Below are positions 33,701-40,529 of a stretch of DNA of 64,000 bases, piece after piece. The notes under the pieces are model-generated. The model saw only the letters and a program-made list of their open reading frames with translations. It made no database searches and was not told where the DNA came from. The stretch's first letter is position 1, and each line of letters starts with the position of its first letter. A program made the position numbers and the translations under genes. Origin of the DNA: an uncultured Lachnospiraceae bacterium (GTDB taxonomy: Bacteria > Bacillota > Clostridia > Lachnospirales > Lachnospiraceae). Location: the NCBI GenBank assembly GCA_910584915.1, contig CAJUDM010000023.1:9822-73821 (forward strand). The letters run 5' to 3'.

Positions 33701-34043
33701 ATCGTTTGTCAAACGCGTTCAGTTTCAGCATTTTACAGCAGTCCGGCGTCGGTCTCGGGATGATGTAGCTCTGCACGATCCCCGCGCCATCCGCGGCTAC
33801 CTGTTTCGCCGCCTCCATGGCTGCTTCCACGTCTGCCACTGTTCCGCGGAATTTGATGGTTACCAGCAGTGGAACCGGAAGTGCGTCCGCATTTGCCGGT
33901 TTGTTCTTATCGAAGTTTTCCAGGGTTACATCGCCCGCCTTACAGCCCGCGTCGGCTGCCAGAAAGGCGGTCGTAAGCCCGAAGACTTCCAGAATACCCA
34001 CAGCTCTTTCGTCTTTCACTTCCTCCAACATTTTTTCTTCCAT
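33699..34043 (-). CDS. BMC-H shell protein with N-terminal tail and internal insertion
   Basis: 114 aa. About 12 acidic residues precede the BMC fold (ERAVGILEVFGLTTAFLAAD), and about 10 residues (NFDKNKPANADALPVPL) are inserted after the second strand. The C-terminus NAFDKR is short. A minor shell component by its divergence. It stands directly after the alcohol dehydrogenase gene and before the hairpin array. Confidence 0.9.
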   Translation of the reverse strand: MEEKMLEEVKDERAVGILEVFGLTTAFLAADAGCKAGDVTLENFDKNKPANADALPVPLLVTIKFRGTVADVEAAMEAAKQVAADGAGIVQSYIIPRPTPDCCKMLKLNAFDKR

Positions 34044-34100
34044 CGCCTATACTCCTAACTTACTGCATGCCCGGTTTACGGGAACCGCCACAATCTACAT

Positions 34101-35333
34101 CTAAGACCGTGCCGTATCGTTCACGATCGCTATCTTCAATCCTGTCATCGCCAGGTTCTTCTCCAGCGCCTCGTTGATCTGCTCAAGCGGATATCTGTCT
34201 GTGATCAGCTCTGAGAGCGGAAGTCCGATCGCCTTTGCGCTCTTTAAGAAGTCAAAGGTCGTCACATAATCTCTCAGGGTGTATACCCAGGAACCCACCA
34301 GCGTGATCTCCTTCGAGCAGATGTCAAAGTGCGGATTGATCGTCGCGTCGCCGCCGTTAATGAAGAAGCCCAGCTCGCAGAGGCCGCCGCCGTTTCTGAT
34401 AAACTTGTAGATGTTTGCGTGTGCCACCGGTGAGCCGGTACACTGGAATGCGAAGTCTGCGGGATGCCCGCCAAACGCTTCCTCCACTCCCTTTGCCAGG
34501 TTTTCAATGCCCTTGTAGTTCATAAAGTTCACGCTGCCCGCTGCACCGAGGCGTTTTGCGAACGCCAGCCTCTGTTCATTGCCGTCCACAGCGATCACGT
34601 TCACCATGCCCATGGTCTTTAAGATCGCGATACAGATCAGGCCGATCGGACCGCATCCCTGTACCACCACACGGCTGTTGAACCGGAGAATGCCTGTCGT
34701 TTTTGCTCTCTCCACCGCATGGATCAGCACCGCGCAGGGCTCGATCAGGATACGGGAGTCCAGATCCAGATCGCTCACGTTGAAGAATGTGGAGCCCAGT
34801 GCGCCTCTGATCAGGATATATTCCGCAAACCAGCCGTTAAAGTTGGATGCATCCTCCGCCAGCAGGCCGTACACATCAGCGCCGCCTACGTTCTGTTTGT
34901 TTAAATCATACATTGTGATATCCGGGTTATCCTTGAAGATCATGCAGGTTACGATCTTGTCGCCGACTTTTACGTCCTTGCCCGCACTGTCCTTCTTCAC
35001 GTTCTTACCCATCTTTATGATCTCGCCGGTGCCCTCATGGCCCAGCGCCACGGGGATCAGCCCGAAGGGATCGTTTTTATATTCGTGAGCATCCGTACCG
35101 CATACGCCGCAGCCTTCCACCTTCACGAGCATATCGTCATCGCCCACTTCAGGGATCGGATATTCTCTGATGTCAAAGTGCTTCAACTGTGTCAGCACTG
35201 CCACTTTTCCCGTTTTGGGAATATTGCCCGCCACGGGAGCCGCCGCCGGCGCAGCGCTTCTGACACTGCCGTCAGTCATGCTGGCGAGTACCTGTCTGAC
35301 GATCTGCTCAACGTCATTTGAATTTACTGCCAT
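34101..35333 (-). CDS. Microcompartment zinc-dependent alcohol dehydrogenase with encapsulation peptide
   Basis: 410 aa. Residues 1-20 (NSNDVEQIVRQVLASM) form an amphipathic encapsulation helix, then an Ala/Pro linker (SAAPAAAPVAG) and a medium-chain dehydrogenase: zinc-site GCGVCGTDAHEYKN and LGHEGTGEIIKMGK, cofactor motif VQGCGPIGLI. It would reduce propionaldehyde to propanol (or lactaldehyde to propanediol) and regenerate NAD+ inside the shell. B12-type systems use the unrelated iron enzyme PduQ here. The ATG at 35333 has GGAGG upstream. The frame is open further upstream through repeats R1 and R2, judged to be leader. Confidence 0.9.
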   Translation of the reverse strand: MAVNSNDVEQIVRQVLASMTDGSVRSAAPAAAPVAGNIPKTGKVAVLTQLKHFDIREYPIPEVGDDDMLVKVEGCGVCGTDAHEYKNDPFGLIPVALGHEGTGEIIKMGKNVKKDSAGKDVKVGDKIVTCMIFKDNPDITMYDLNKQNVGGADVYGLLAEDASNFNGWFAEYILIRGALGSTFFNVSDLDLDSRILIEPCAVLIHAVERAKTTGILRFNSRVVVQGCGPIGLICIAILKTMGMVNVIAVDGNEQRLAFAKRLGAAGSVNFMNYKGIENLAKGVEEAFGGHPADFAFQCTGSPVAHANIYKFIRNGGGLCELGFFINGGDATINPHFDICSKEITLVGSWVYTLRDYVTTFDFLKSAKAIGLPLSELITDRYPLEQINEALEKNLAMTGLKIAIVNDTARS

Positions 35334-35413
35334 TATTTTATGCCTCCATTCCAGTTCCGCATCCTCTCTTTCGGTATCATTTCCGGCAGAGCGATTTCCG
35401 GCTGCCTGCGCAT
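35333..35413 (-). other. Candidate 26-codon leader ORF in repeat R1, coupled to the alcohol dehydrogenase
   Basis: ATG at 35413 with AGAGG 8 nt upstream. The frame includes ALPEMIPKERMRNWN and stops at TAA overlapping the dehydrogenase ATG (TAATG). The R1 copy before the ABC ATPase encodes a similar peptide (LPVMTPGERIRNWN) from an equivalent ATG, with several differences synonymous. This suggests translation of the repeat, but two copies are little evidence. Confidence 0.35.
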
Positions 35414-35453
35414 CCGTAAATCCTCTGGATACCGTCCGTTCGGATGCTGTTTT
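35348..35453 (-). repeat. Intergenic repeat R1, copy d (about 106 bp)
   Basis: Aligns ungapped with 3831-3937. It begins (minus-strand end) at ATTCCAGTTCCGCATCC and finishes with GGATGCTGTTTT; the ends are complementary (GCATCC/GGATGC). It occupies the space immediately upstream of the alcohol dehydrogenase ribosome binding site. Confidence 0.72.
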
Positions 35454-35457
35454 ATTC

Positions 35458-35549
35458 TGATACAACGGATTGTTCCGCACTTCGTGCTCCCACAATCCTG
35501 AAAACATTCGGAATCCGCCCTGTCCGGGCTGCTTCCTCATGTTTTGCGG
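35458..35549 (-). repeat. Intergenic repeat R2, copy a (92 bp)
   Basis: Matches 43336-43427 over exactly 92 bp. Contains a stem GGATTGT/ACAATCC (35467-35473 with 35492-35498) enclosing GCAC/GTGC. In the other copy the stem is GGATCGC/GCGATCC: two base pairs differ and both sides changed together. Both copies read GQGGFRMFSG in one frame. Confidence 0.75.
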
Positions 35550-35557
35550 ATCATAAT

Positions 35558-35592
35558 GTCATGTTTTTTCATGCAAGCATGAAACACATGAC
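35558..35592 (-). other. CATGC hairpin upstream of R2 copy a
   Basis: GTCATGT/ACATGAC outer stem and TTCATGC/GCATGAA inner stem with a 2-nt loop, 18 nt after the aldehyde dehydrogenase stop. The inner part is the same as at 32521-32534. Confidence 0.6.
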
Positions 35593-35609
35593 CTTTTGAT
35601 CCTTGTGTA

Positions 35610-37001
35610 TCACCTTATACATAAGTTATCCGTCATCACGCAGCGCCTTTTCTTCGTAAAGCTCTTTGCGCTGGTCAGTCCCTCGCCGGTCCTGCTGGCG
35701 ATCGTAAAGGTGCAGATGCTCTCGCCGCCAAAGCCTAAAGCCGCGTAGGAAGGCCCGTTCTTCACCAGGATCGCCGTGTCGATCGCTTTCGCGTACTTTG
35801 TGATCCTGTCCACATTCTTGGAGTGGATATGTGCGGAGTGGCGGTTGCCGTGCTCAAGCCATACGGCCTTTTCCACCGCGTCGTCAAAATCTTTTGCCGG
35901 AACGATGCCGAGAATCGGCATCATCAGCTCTGTCGTGATAAGCGGGTGCTCCTTCTCGCCGACAAACGTAATGCAGCGGATATTGTCAGGTACTTCCACA
36001 CCGATCATAGAAAGCAGAACCTTCGCGGAACGTCCCACACATTTCCTGTTCAGGGATCCCTTCGGCGTGATCACTGTCGCCGCCAGTTTATCCTGCTCCT
36101 CCCTGGATGCCAGATAACATCCCTGCTCATTCACCATATAGTGCAGAAGCTCATCGATAATGCTCTCCACCGCCACGATCTCTTTCTCCGCGATACAGGG
36201 GAGATTATTGTCGAATGTACAGCCGTTCACCACATCCGCAGCCGCTTTCCTGATATCCGCCGTCTCATCGATCAGCGCGGGCGGATTGCCTGCCCCTGCG
36301 CCGATACCGCGCCTGCCGGAAGATAATACCGCTGTCACAACGCCGGGCCCTCCAGTCGCAGCGATGAGCTGGATCGCCGGATGGTGCATCATGATATCGC
36401 TGGTCGCCAGCGTCGGGTTTTCCACCGTGCATGCCACATTGTCCGGTCCTCCCGCTTCCAGAGACGCCTCGTTTACCAGATTGATGGCAAACATTGTCGT
36501 TTTCTTTGCCTGGGGATGAGGGTTGAATACTACCGTATTGCCGCCTGCGATCATTCCCATGGCGTTACAGAGCACCGTCTCGGACGGATTTGTGCTGGGA
36601 GTGATGGCGCCAATCACACCGAAAGGCCCCATCTCCACAAGGGTAAGCCCTCTGTCGCCCGAGTATGCCTCTGTTGTGATATCTTCTGTGCCTGGCACCT
36701 TGTCTGCCACCAGATGGTGTTTTAAGATCTTGTGGGGCACATTGCCCATTCCCGTCTCATCCACGCCCATCCTCGCAAGGATCTCAGCACTTTCATGTGT
36801 CTTTTTACGGATATTGGAGATGATTTTTTCTCTCTGATCCATGGACAGATTTCTGACGATCTTCTGCGCTTTCTGGGCTGCCGCGATGGCTTCATTCATG
36901 TCTGTGAATATGCCATGCTTGCCCGAAGGGCTGTCAGCGATCTGCATTTTTGCCAAAACTTCTGATACAATATCCTGTACCATGCTTTCACTTATAGGCA
37001 C
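35610..37001 (-). CDS. pduP: CoA-acylating propionaldehyde dehydrogenase
   Basis: 463 aa. The GTG start has GGAGG 7 nt upstream. N-terminal encapsulation helix ESMVQDIVSEVLAKM, then an aldehyde dehydrogenase fold with VEMGPFGVIGAITPSTNP, the nucleotide-binding region ATGGPGVVTAVLSSG and catalytic Cys269 in FDNNLPCIAEKE. It oxidises propionaldehyde to propionyl-CoA with NAD+, feeding PduL. The enzyme overlaps the start of nothing else; the preceding heme-binding-like gene ends 9 nt inside it. Confidence 0.95.
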   Translation of the reverse strand: MPISESMVQDIVSEVLAKMQIADSPSGKHGIFTDMNEAIAAAQKAQKIVRNLSMDQREKIISNIRKKTHESAEILARMGVDETGMGNVPHKILKHHLVADKVPGTEDITTEAYSGDRGLTLVEMGPFGVIGAITPSTNPSETVLCNAMGMIAGGNTVVFNPHPQAKKTTMFAINLVNEASLEAGGPDNVACTVENPTLATSDIMMHHPAIQLIAATGGPGVVTAVLSSGRRGIGAGAGNPPALIDETADIRKAAADVVNGCTFDNNLPCIAEKEIVAVESIIDELLHYMVNEQGCYLASREEQDKLAATVITPKGSLNRKCVGRSAKVLLSMIGVEVPDNIRCITFVGEKEHPLITTELMMPILGIVPAKDFDDAVEKAVWLEHGNRHSAHIHSKNVDRITKYAKAIDTAILVKNGPSYAALGFGGESICTFTIASRTGEGLTSAKSFTKKRRCVMTDNLCIR

Positions 37002-37474
37002 GTTACTACCTCCTTTAAGATGTCCTTTCCGTATGCCGCGAGGGCTGTGTCCTGCTCGGCGCTGCCGCCGCTCACACCGAGGGCCCCGATCATCCTGCCG
37101 CCCAGATAAAGAGGCTCGCCGCCGCCGAAGATCACGATCTTTCCTTCGTTGGTGAACTGGATCCCGTATAAGGACTCACCCGGCTGTGCCAGCTTTCCCA
37201 GCGCTTCCGTGGACATTTTAAATGCCACACAGGTATAGGTCTTGTTCAGCGCCACATCGTAGCTTCCGATATAGGCGCCGTCCATGCACTGCACCGCCAC
37301 CGGACGCCCCGCCCTGTCGGACACAGCCGCCACCACGGGTATCCCCATCTCCCTCGCCTTTTCCTGCACGCGCTCTATCAGCGCGTTGGCGGTCTTCAGG
37401 TTCATATCCCGCAGGGCGTCCTCCCCTCTCAGATAGGACTCTATTGTCTGTTTGATCAGTTCTTCCTGATTCAT
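36992..37474 (-). CDS. GlcG/HbpS-like protein (PduO C-terminal domain family)
   Basis: 160 aa. N-terminal helix NQEELIKQTIESYLRGEDAL, then the GlcG/HbpS fold (ANALIERVQEKAREMGIPVV, SLYGIQFTNEGKIVIFGGGE, GALGVSGGSAEQDTALA). This domain is the C-terminal half of PduO and also occurs alone in many microcompartment operons; binding of heme or cofactor is proposed and its role here is unknown. The adenosyltransferase half of PduO is missing, as expected with a B12-independent dehydratase. The start is uncertain: ATG at 37474 or GTG at 37486, neither with a good ribosome binding site. Confidence 0.85.
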   Translation of the reverse strand: MNQEELIKQTIESYLRGEDALRDMNLKTANALIERVQEKAREMGIPVVAAVSDRAGRPVAVQCMDGAYIGSYDVALNKTYTCVAFKMSTEALGKLAQPGESLYGIQFTNEGKIVIFGGGEPLYLGGRMIGALGVSGGSAEQDTALAAYGKDILKEVVTCL

Positions 37475-37497
37475 ATTGATAACCACATTCTTTTCTA

Positions 37498-38319
37498 TTA
37501 TAAACCTAACTGCTGCATTACCTTCTTTGTGATCTCAGCCACCACCTCGGGGCTTGCGGACTTTGCTACAGAAGATACGGATCCTGTGCCGTTGTCGCTG
37601 CTTCCATGACAGCCGCAGTTATGGCAGTTGTGGGTATCCTTGTTCATGCAGAGATTCGCGGGATGTTTTCCCGGAAGTCCCATCTGTCTCCTGATCTCAT
37701 AGAGCTTCTCGATCGTGTTCTTGTCAAACTCCTTCGGGCCGCCCAGCATTTTGGACTTATACAGAAGTTCAGCATAGAACTCAACGGATTCCATCTTATG
37801 ATAAGCGGCGAGAAGGTCAGTGCTCCATGTCAGCGCACCATGGCTCTCAAGCAGAACCGCATCGTAATAAGGAAGATATTTTTCTACATTGTCAGGGATT
37901 TCCATGGTGGAAGGTGTGCCGTACTCAGCGATAGGCACGCAGCCGAGAGCGATGACAGCTTCCGGCATGATCGGCTGTGTCAGCGGAATACCCGCGATAG
38001 CAAAAGATGTCGCAAAAGTAGGATGCGCGTGTACCACTGCTCCTACGTCCGGTCTCTTCGCATAGACTCTCATGTGCATCTTGATCTCGGATGAAGGTTT
38101 GAATCCCTTGTTCGCCTGGATCACATTGCCGTTCTCGTCCACTTTACAGATGTACTCAGGCGTCATGAAGCCTTTGGAAACACCGGTGGGCGTGCACAGG
38201 AACTCATGGTCGTTCAGCTTTACTGAGATATTGCCGTCGTTTGCCGCAACCATGTTTCTGTTGTAGATTCTCTTTCCGATGTCACAGATCTGTTTTTTGA
38301 TTTCAAATTCGTTCTGCAT
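37498..38319 (-). CDS. Microcompartment class II aldolase (fuculose/rhamnulose-1-phosphate) with C-terminal targeting helix
   Basis: 273 aa. The aldolase domain spans about residues 1-215: NRNMVAANDGNISVK, FKPSSEIKMHMRVYAKRPDV (catalytic Glu), VVHAHPTFATSFA (zinc His) and LLESHGALTWS. It is followed by a Cys/His-rich linker (NKDTHNCHNCGCHGSS), a Ser/Gly stretch and a terminal amphipathic helix (SPEVVAEITKKVMQQLGL) that fits a C-terminal encapsulation peptide. It splits the ketose-1-phosphate to DHAP and L-lactaldehyde. Such a tailed aldolase is the signature of the fucose/rhamnose (GRM5-type) microcompartment. Confidence 0.92.
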   Translation of the reverse strand: MQNEFEIKKQICDIGKRIYNRNMVAANDGNISVKLNDHEFLCTPTGVSKGFMTPEYICKVDENGNVIQANKGFKPSSEIKMHMRVYAKRPDVGAVVHAHPTFATSFAIAGIPLTQPIMPEAVIALGCVPIAEYGTPSTMEIPDNVEKYLPYYDAVLLESHGALTWSTDLLAAYHKMESVEFYAELLYKSKMLGGPKEFDKNTIEKLYEIRRQMGLPGKHPANLCMNKDTHNCHNCGCHGSSDNGTGSVSSVAKSASPEVVAEITKKVMQQLGL

Positions 38320-38368
38320 AAAAATCTTTCCTCCTTGATTTTAGTCGATTCTGTTGCTTTATGTTTTC

Positions 38369-38397
38369 AGTATAAGGGTTGTTCGCAACAAAGTCAA
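38369..38397 (-). promoter_or_regulatory. Internal promoter before the aldolase gene
   Basis: TTGACT (38397-38392), a 17-nt spacer and TATACT (38374-38369), about 50 nt before the aldolase start. The spacer holds the near-perfect palindrome TTGTTGCGAACAA, and upstream are CAACAAAAACAACAC-type repeats; both are plausible DeoR operators. The -35 and following TTTG match the promoter of the dehydratase gene at 43174. Confidence 0.7.
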
Positions 38398-38494
38398 CAT
38401 ATTTGTGTGTTGTTTTTGTTGGTTTTTGTATTCCCATGTGGTATTCCGCAACCTGGGATAATGATCCTCTGATCATTCTCCTGTGTGAAGTTTT

Positions 38495-38590
38495 AGAATT
38501 TCTTAGCCTGCGTATTTTGCAGGGTTAGAAATTCTCTTATGTGAGATTTAGATTTTCTTAGGCGGCGTATTTTGGCGCCTTAGAAAATCT
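38495..38590 (-). other. Two tandem 41-nt hairpins with compensatory stem changes
   Basis: Hairpin 1 (38495-38535): AGAATTTCT..CCTGC loop GCAGG..AGAAATTCT. Hairpin 2 (38550-38590): AGATTTTCT..GGCG loop CGCC..AGAAAATCT. Both are 41 nt, start 55 nt apart and share the loop GCGTATTTTG. Several pairs differ on both arms together. They begin 3 nt past the eutP-like stop codon and precede the internal aldolase promoter. Confidence 0.75.
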
Positions 38591-38592
38591 TC

Positions 38593-39045
38593 TCACATTT
38601 GCCACGGTAGTACATCCCCTTCCTCCGCCAGATATTCCAGGATTTCCGGGATGCCTTCCCCTGTTTTGGAATCCACATAAAAAATCTTTTTACAGCCTGT
38701 CAGCCTAAGCCACCTCTCCGCTCTCTCCACATTCGCCTTCTCATCGTTTATTTTTGTGATGATGCCCACCGTATCCCGGTTTGTCATGCTCGTGATACAG
38801 GGCGGGTAGAGAGAGTAGGGTTCGGTCGCCGCGATCAGCAGCCCTACCACCTGCGCTTCATATGTATAGAGTGCCAGCGCCCGCCCGAGGTGGGCAGTCT
38901 GGGCGTATTCTCCGGGGGTATCGATGATCACATCAAAGTAATTCACATACTGGGTTTTGTGATACTGTATCTTCTCCCCTTTCAGCGCCTGTGTCAGCGT
39001 CGTCTTTCCGGCTTCGCTTCTTCCCACTAAAATAATTTTTTTCAT
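38593..39045 (-). CDS. EutP/PduV-like small GTPase
   Basis: 150 aa P-loop protein: Walker A GRSEAGKTTLTQ, switch region IIDTPGEYAQ and the TKIND guanine-specificity motif. EutP/PduV proteins associate with the shell; in PduV this has been linked to microcompartment movement, and EutP has acetate kinase activity in one report. Its ATG overlaps the previous gene's stop (ATGA, 39042-39045). Confidence 0.92.
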   Translation of the reverse strand: MKKIILVGRSEAGKTTLTQALKGEKIQYHKTQYVNYFDVIIDTPGEYAQTAHLGRALALYTYEAQVVGLLIAATEPYSLYPPCITSMTNRDTVGIITKINDEKANVERAERWLRLTGCKKIFYVDSKTGEGIPEILEYLAEEGDVLPWQM

Positions 39046-39419
39046 GTTCTTGTGATCCCGCAGATCGCATAGTGCAGCGTCTCATCCGCATAATCCAAAA
39101 TAGCCTGTACCGACGCCTCCACCTCGGATACCGTCCCGGTGATGATCAGCGAGCCGCTGAAACGGTCCACAAATCCCAGTTCGATACCGGATGCCTTCAT
39201 GGCGATATCCGCCAGAATGATCGCTGTCTCAGCCGGCGATACGGTCAGCACGCCAATGGCGGACTTTGCGTAGTCCACCGCCGGATCAAGTCCCAGCTTT
39301 TCATATAATACACGGTCCGGGTTTGCTATGATATGCGCCAGCGTGATCTGTCTGCCGGGCACCAGCTCCTGCACAATGCGCTGCTTTGCCTCCGGGCTCA
39401 AATTGTCTGTGTAACCCAT
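39042..39419 (-). CDS. Circularly permuted shell protein (PduU/EutS-like BMC-H)
   Basis: 125 aa. N-terminal strand region with EAKQRIVQELVPGRQITLAH and IIANP, the beta-barrel lid of PduU/EutS, followed by the permuted BMC fold (SAIGVLTVSPAETAIILADI). Its hexamers have a capped pore and probably anchor EutP/PduV, the coupled next gene. GGAGG lies upstream. Confidence 0.93.
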   Translation of the reverse strand: MGYTDNLSPEAKQRIVQELVPGRQITLAHIIANPDRVLYEKLGLDPAVDYAKSAIGVLTVSPAETAIILADIAMKASGIELGFVDRFSGSLIITGTVSEVEASVQAILDYADETLHYAICGITRT

Positions 39420-39572
39420 TTTGTAACCTCCGCCTTTTCACCGTCAGTAAAATATCCGCTTTTACGGGAACTCCTGTTTATCTGCCACAGCCGGTTCTCG
39501 AGTCAGTATCGTGTCATCCGTGATCTCACATAAGGCTCCGCCCGTGTGCTCTGGCAGGCTTTTCTGTCAGGA

Positions 39573-40424
39573 TCACCCGCCGATCTGGCAATACAGCGAC
39601 GAGTTCTGTCTCACCACCTGCCGCAGCATCTCCATGTACGCATTGTCCGGCGGCAGTATGCCGTCCATCTCGTAATCCCTGCCGAGCCCTTCATACTTAT
39701 CCTGCCCCAGCCTGTGGTAGGGCAGCAGATGTATCTTTTTCACGCCCGGCAATTTGTCCGCAAACTGCGCGATCGCCCGGATCTCCTCCGGCTTATCGTT
39801 GAAGGTCGGTATCACGGGCACCCGGATATCCAGCCTGGTCATTCCGGATTCGGCAACCTTTCTGGCATTCTCCAGCATCAGTTCATTGCTTCTTCCGGTG
39901 AAGCGTTTATGCTTTTCGGGATCGATGTGCTTGATATCCATCAGGTAGTTGTCCAGATAGGGCAGAAGCATCTCGATCTTTTCGTAGGGCAGCCCCGCCA
40001 TACTCTCCATCGCCGTGTTCATGCCCCGCGCTTTCGCCGCGTGGAGCAGGTCTCTGGCAAATTCCGCCTGACAGAGGCTCTCGCCGCCGGAGAGGGTTAG
40101 CCCGCCGCCGGAGCGCCGGTAGTAGGGTTCGTCTTTAATGACCGTCTCCATCACTTCCTCCACCGTGACGTCCCTGCCGATCACCTTCGGCTTTCCCTGC
40201 ACCATCATCGTCTGGATCTGATACTCCTGGGATTCCGGATTGCAGCACCATTTACACCGGAGCACACAGCCCTTCAAAAACACGATGGTACGGATGCCTT
40301 TTCCGTCATGAATGGAATAGCGCTGGATGTCAAAAATCCTTCCTTTAGTGTGGAGATACACCTTATCGGATACAGCTTCCGCAGGTATGGCTTTTATGGC
40401 AGTTGTATTCATGACATTTTCCAT
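39573..40424 (-). CDS. Radical SAM activating enzyme for the glycyl radical diol dehydratase
   Basis: 283 aa. The radical SAM cluster motif is CVLRCKWCC (CX3CX2C) and the SAM-binding segment is LTLSGGESLCQAEF. It abstracts a hydrogen from the dehydratase glycine using SAM and a reduced 4Fe-4S cluster. The ferredoxin-like insert with extra cysteine clusters, present after the first motif in glycerol dehydratase activases, is absent; the spacing resembles pyruvate formate-lyase activase. GGAGG lies 6 nt before the ATG. It follows the dehydratase gene by 105 nt. Confidence 0.94.
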   Translation of the reverse strand: MENVMNTTAIKAIPAEAVSDKVYLHTKGRIFDIQRYSIHDGKGIRTIVFLKGCVLRCKWCCNPESQEYQIQTMMVQGKPKVIGRDVTVEEVMETVIKDEPYYRRSGGGLTLSGGESLCQAEFARDLLHAAKARGMNTAMESMAGLPYEKIEMLLPYLDNYLMDIKHIDPEKHKRFTGRSNELMLENARKVAESGMTRLDIRVPVIPTFNDKPEEIRAIAQFADKLPGVKKIHLLPYHRLGQDKYEGLGRDYEMDGILPPDNAYMEMLRQVVRQNSSLYCQIGG

Positions 40425-40529
40425 GTATGTCCTCCGTTTATCTGTTCTTCTCTCCCGCCTGTCACGGTGCCGCAGGATACCCGGGCGCCAAACGCCCGCT
40501 GTCCGCTCCGGGATTCCTGCCGCCCCGCA

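Noticed and set aside
34101..35540. 479-aa reading of the alcohol dehydrogenase starting in repeat R2
   Set aside because: The added 69 residues come wholly from intergenic repeats, and an AGGAGG-type site plus encapsulation helix mark the ATG at 35333. Kept only as a possible extension in the findings.
39420..39572. Extra structure or gene between the activase and the PduU-like gene
   Set aside because: Some short inverted repeats, none with a stem convincing by eye, and no coding frame.
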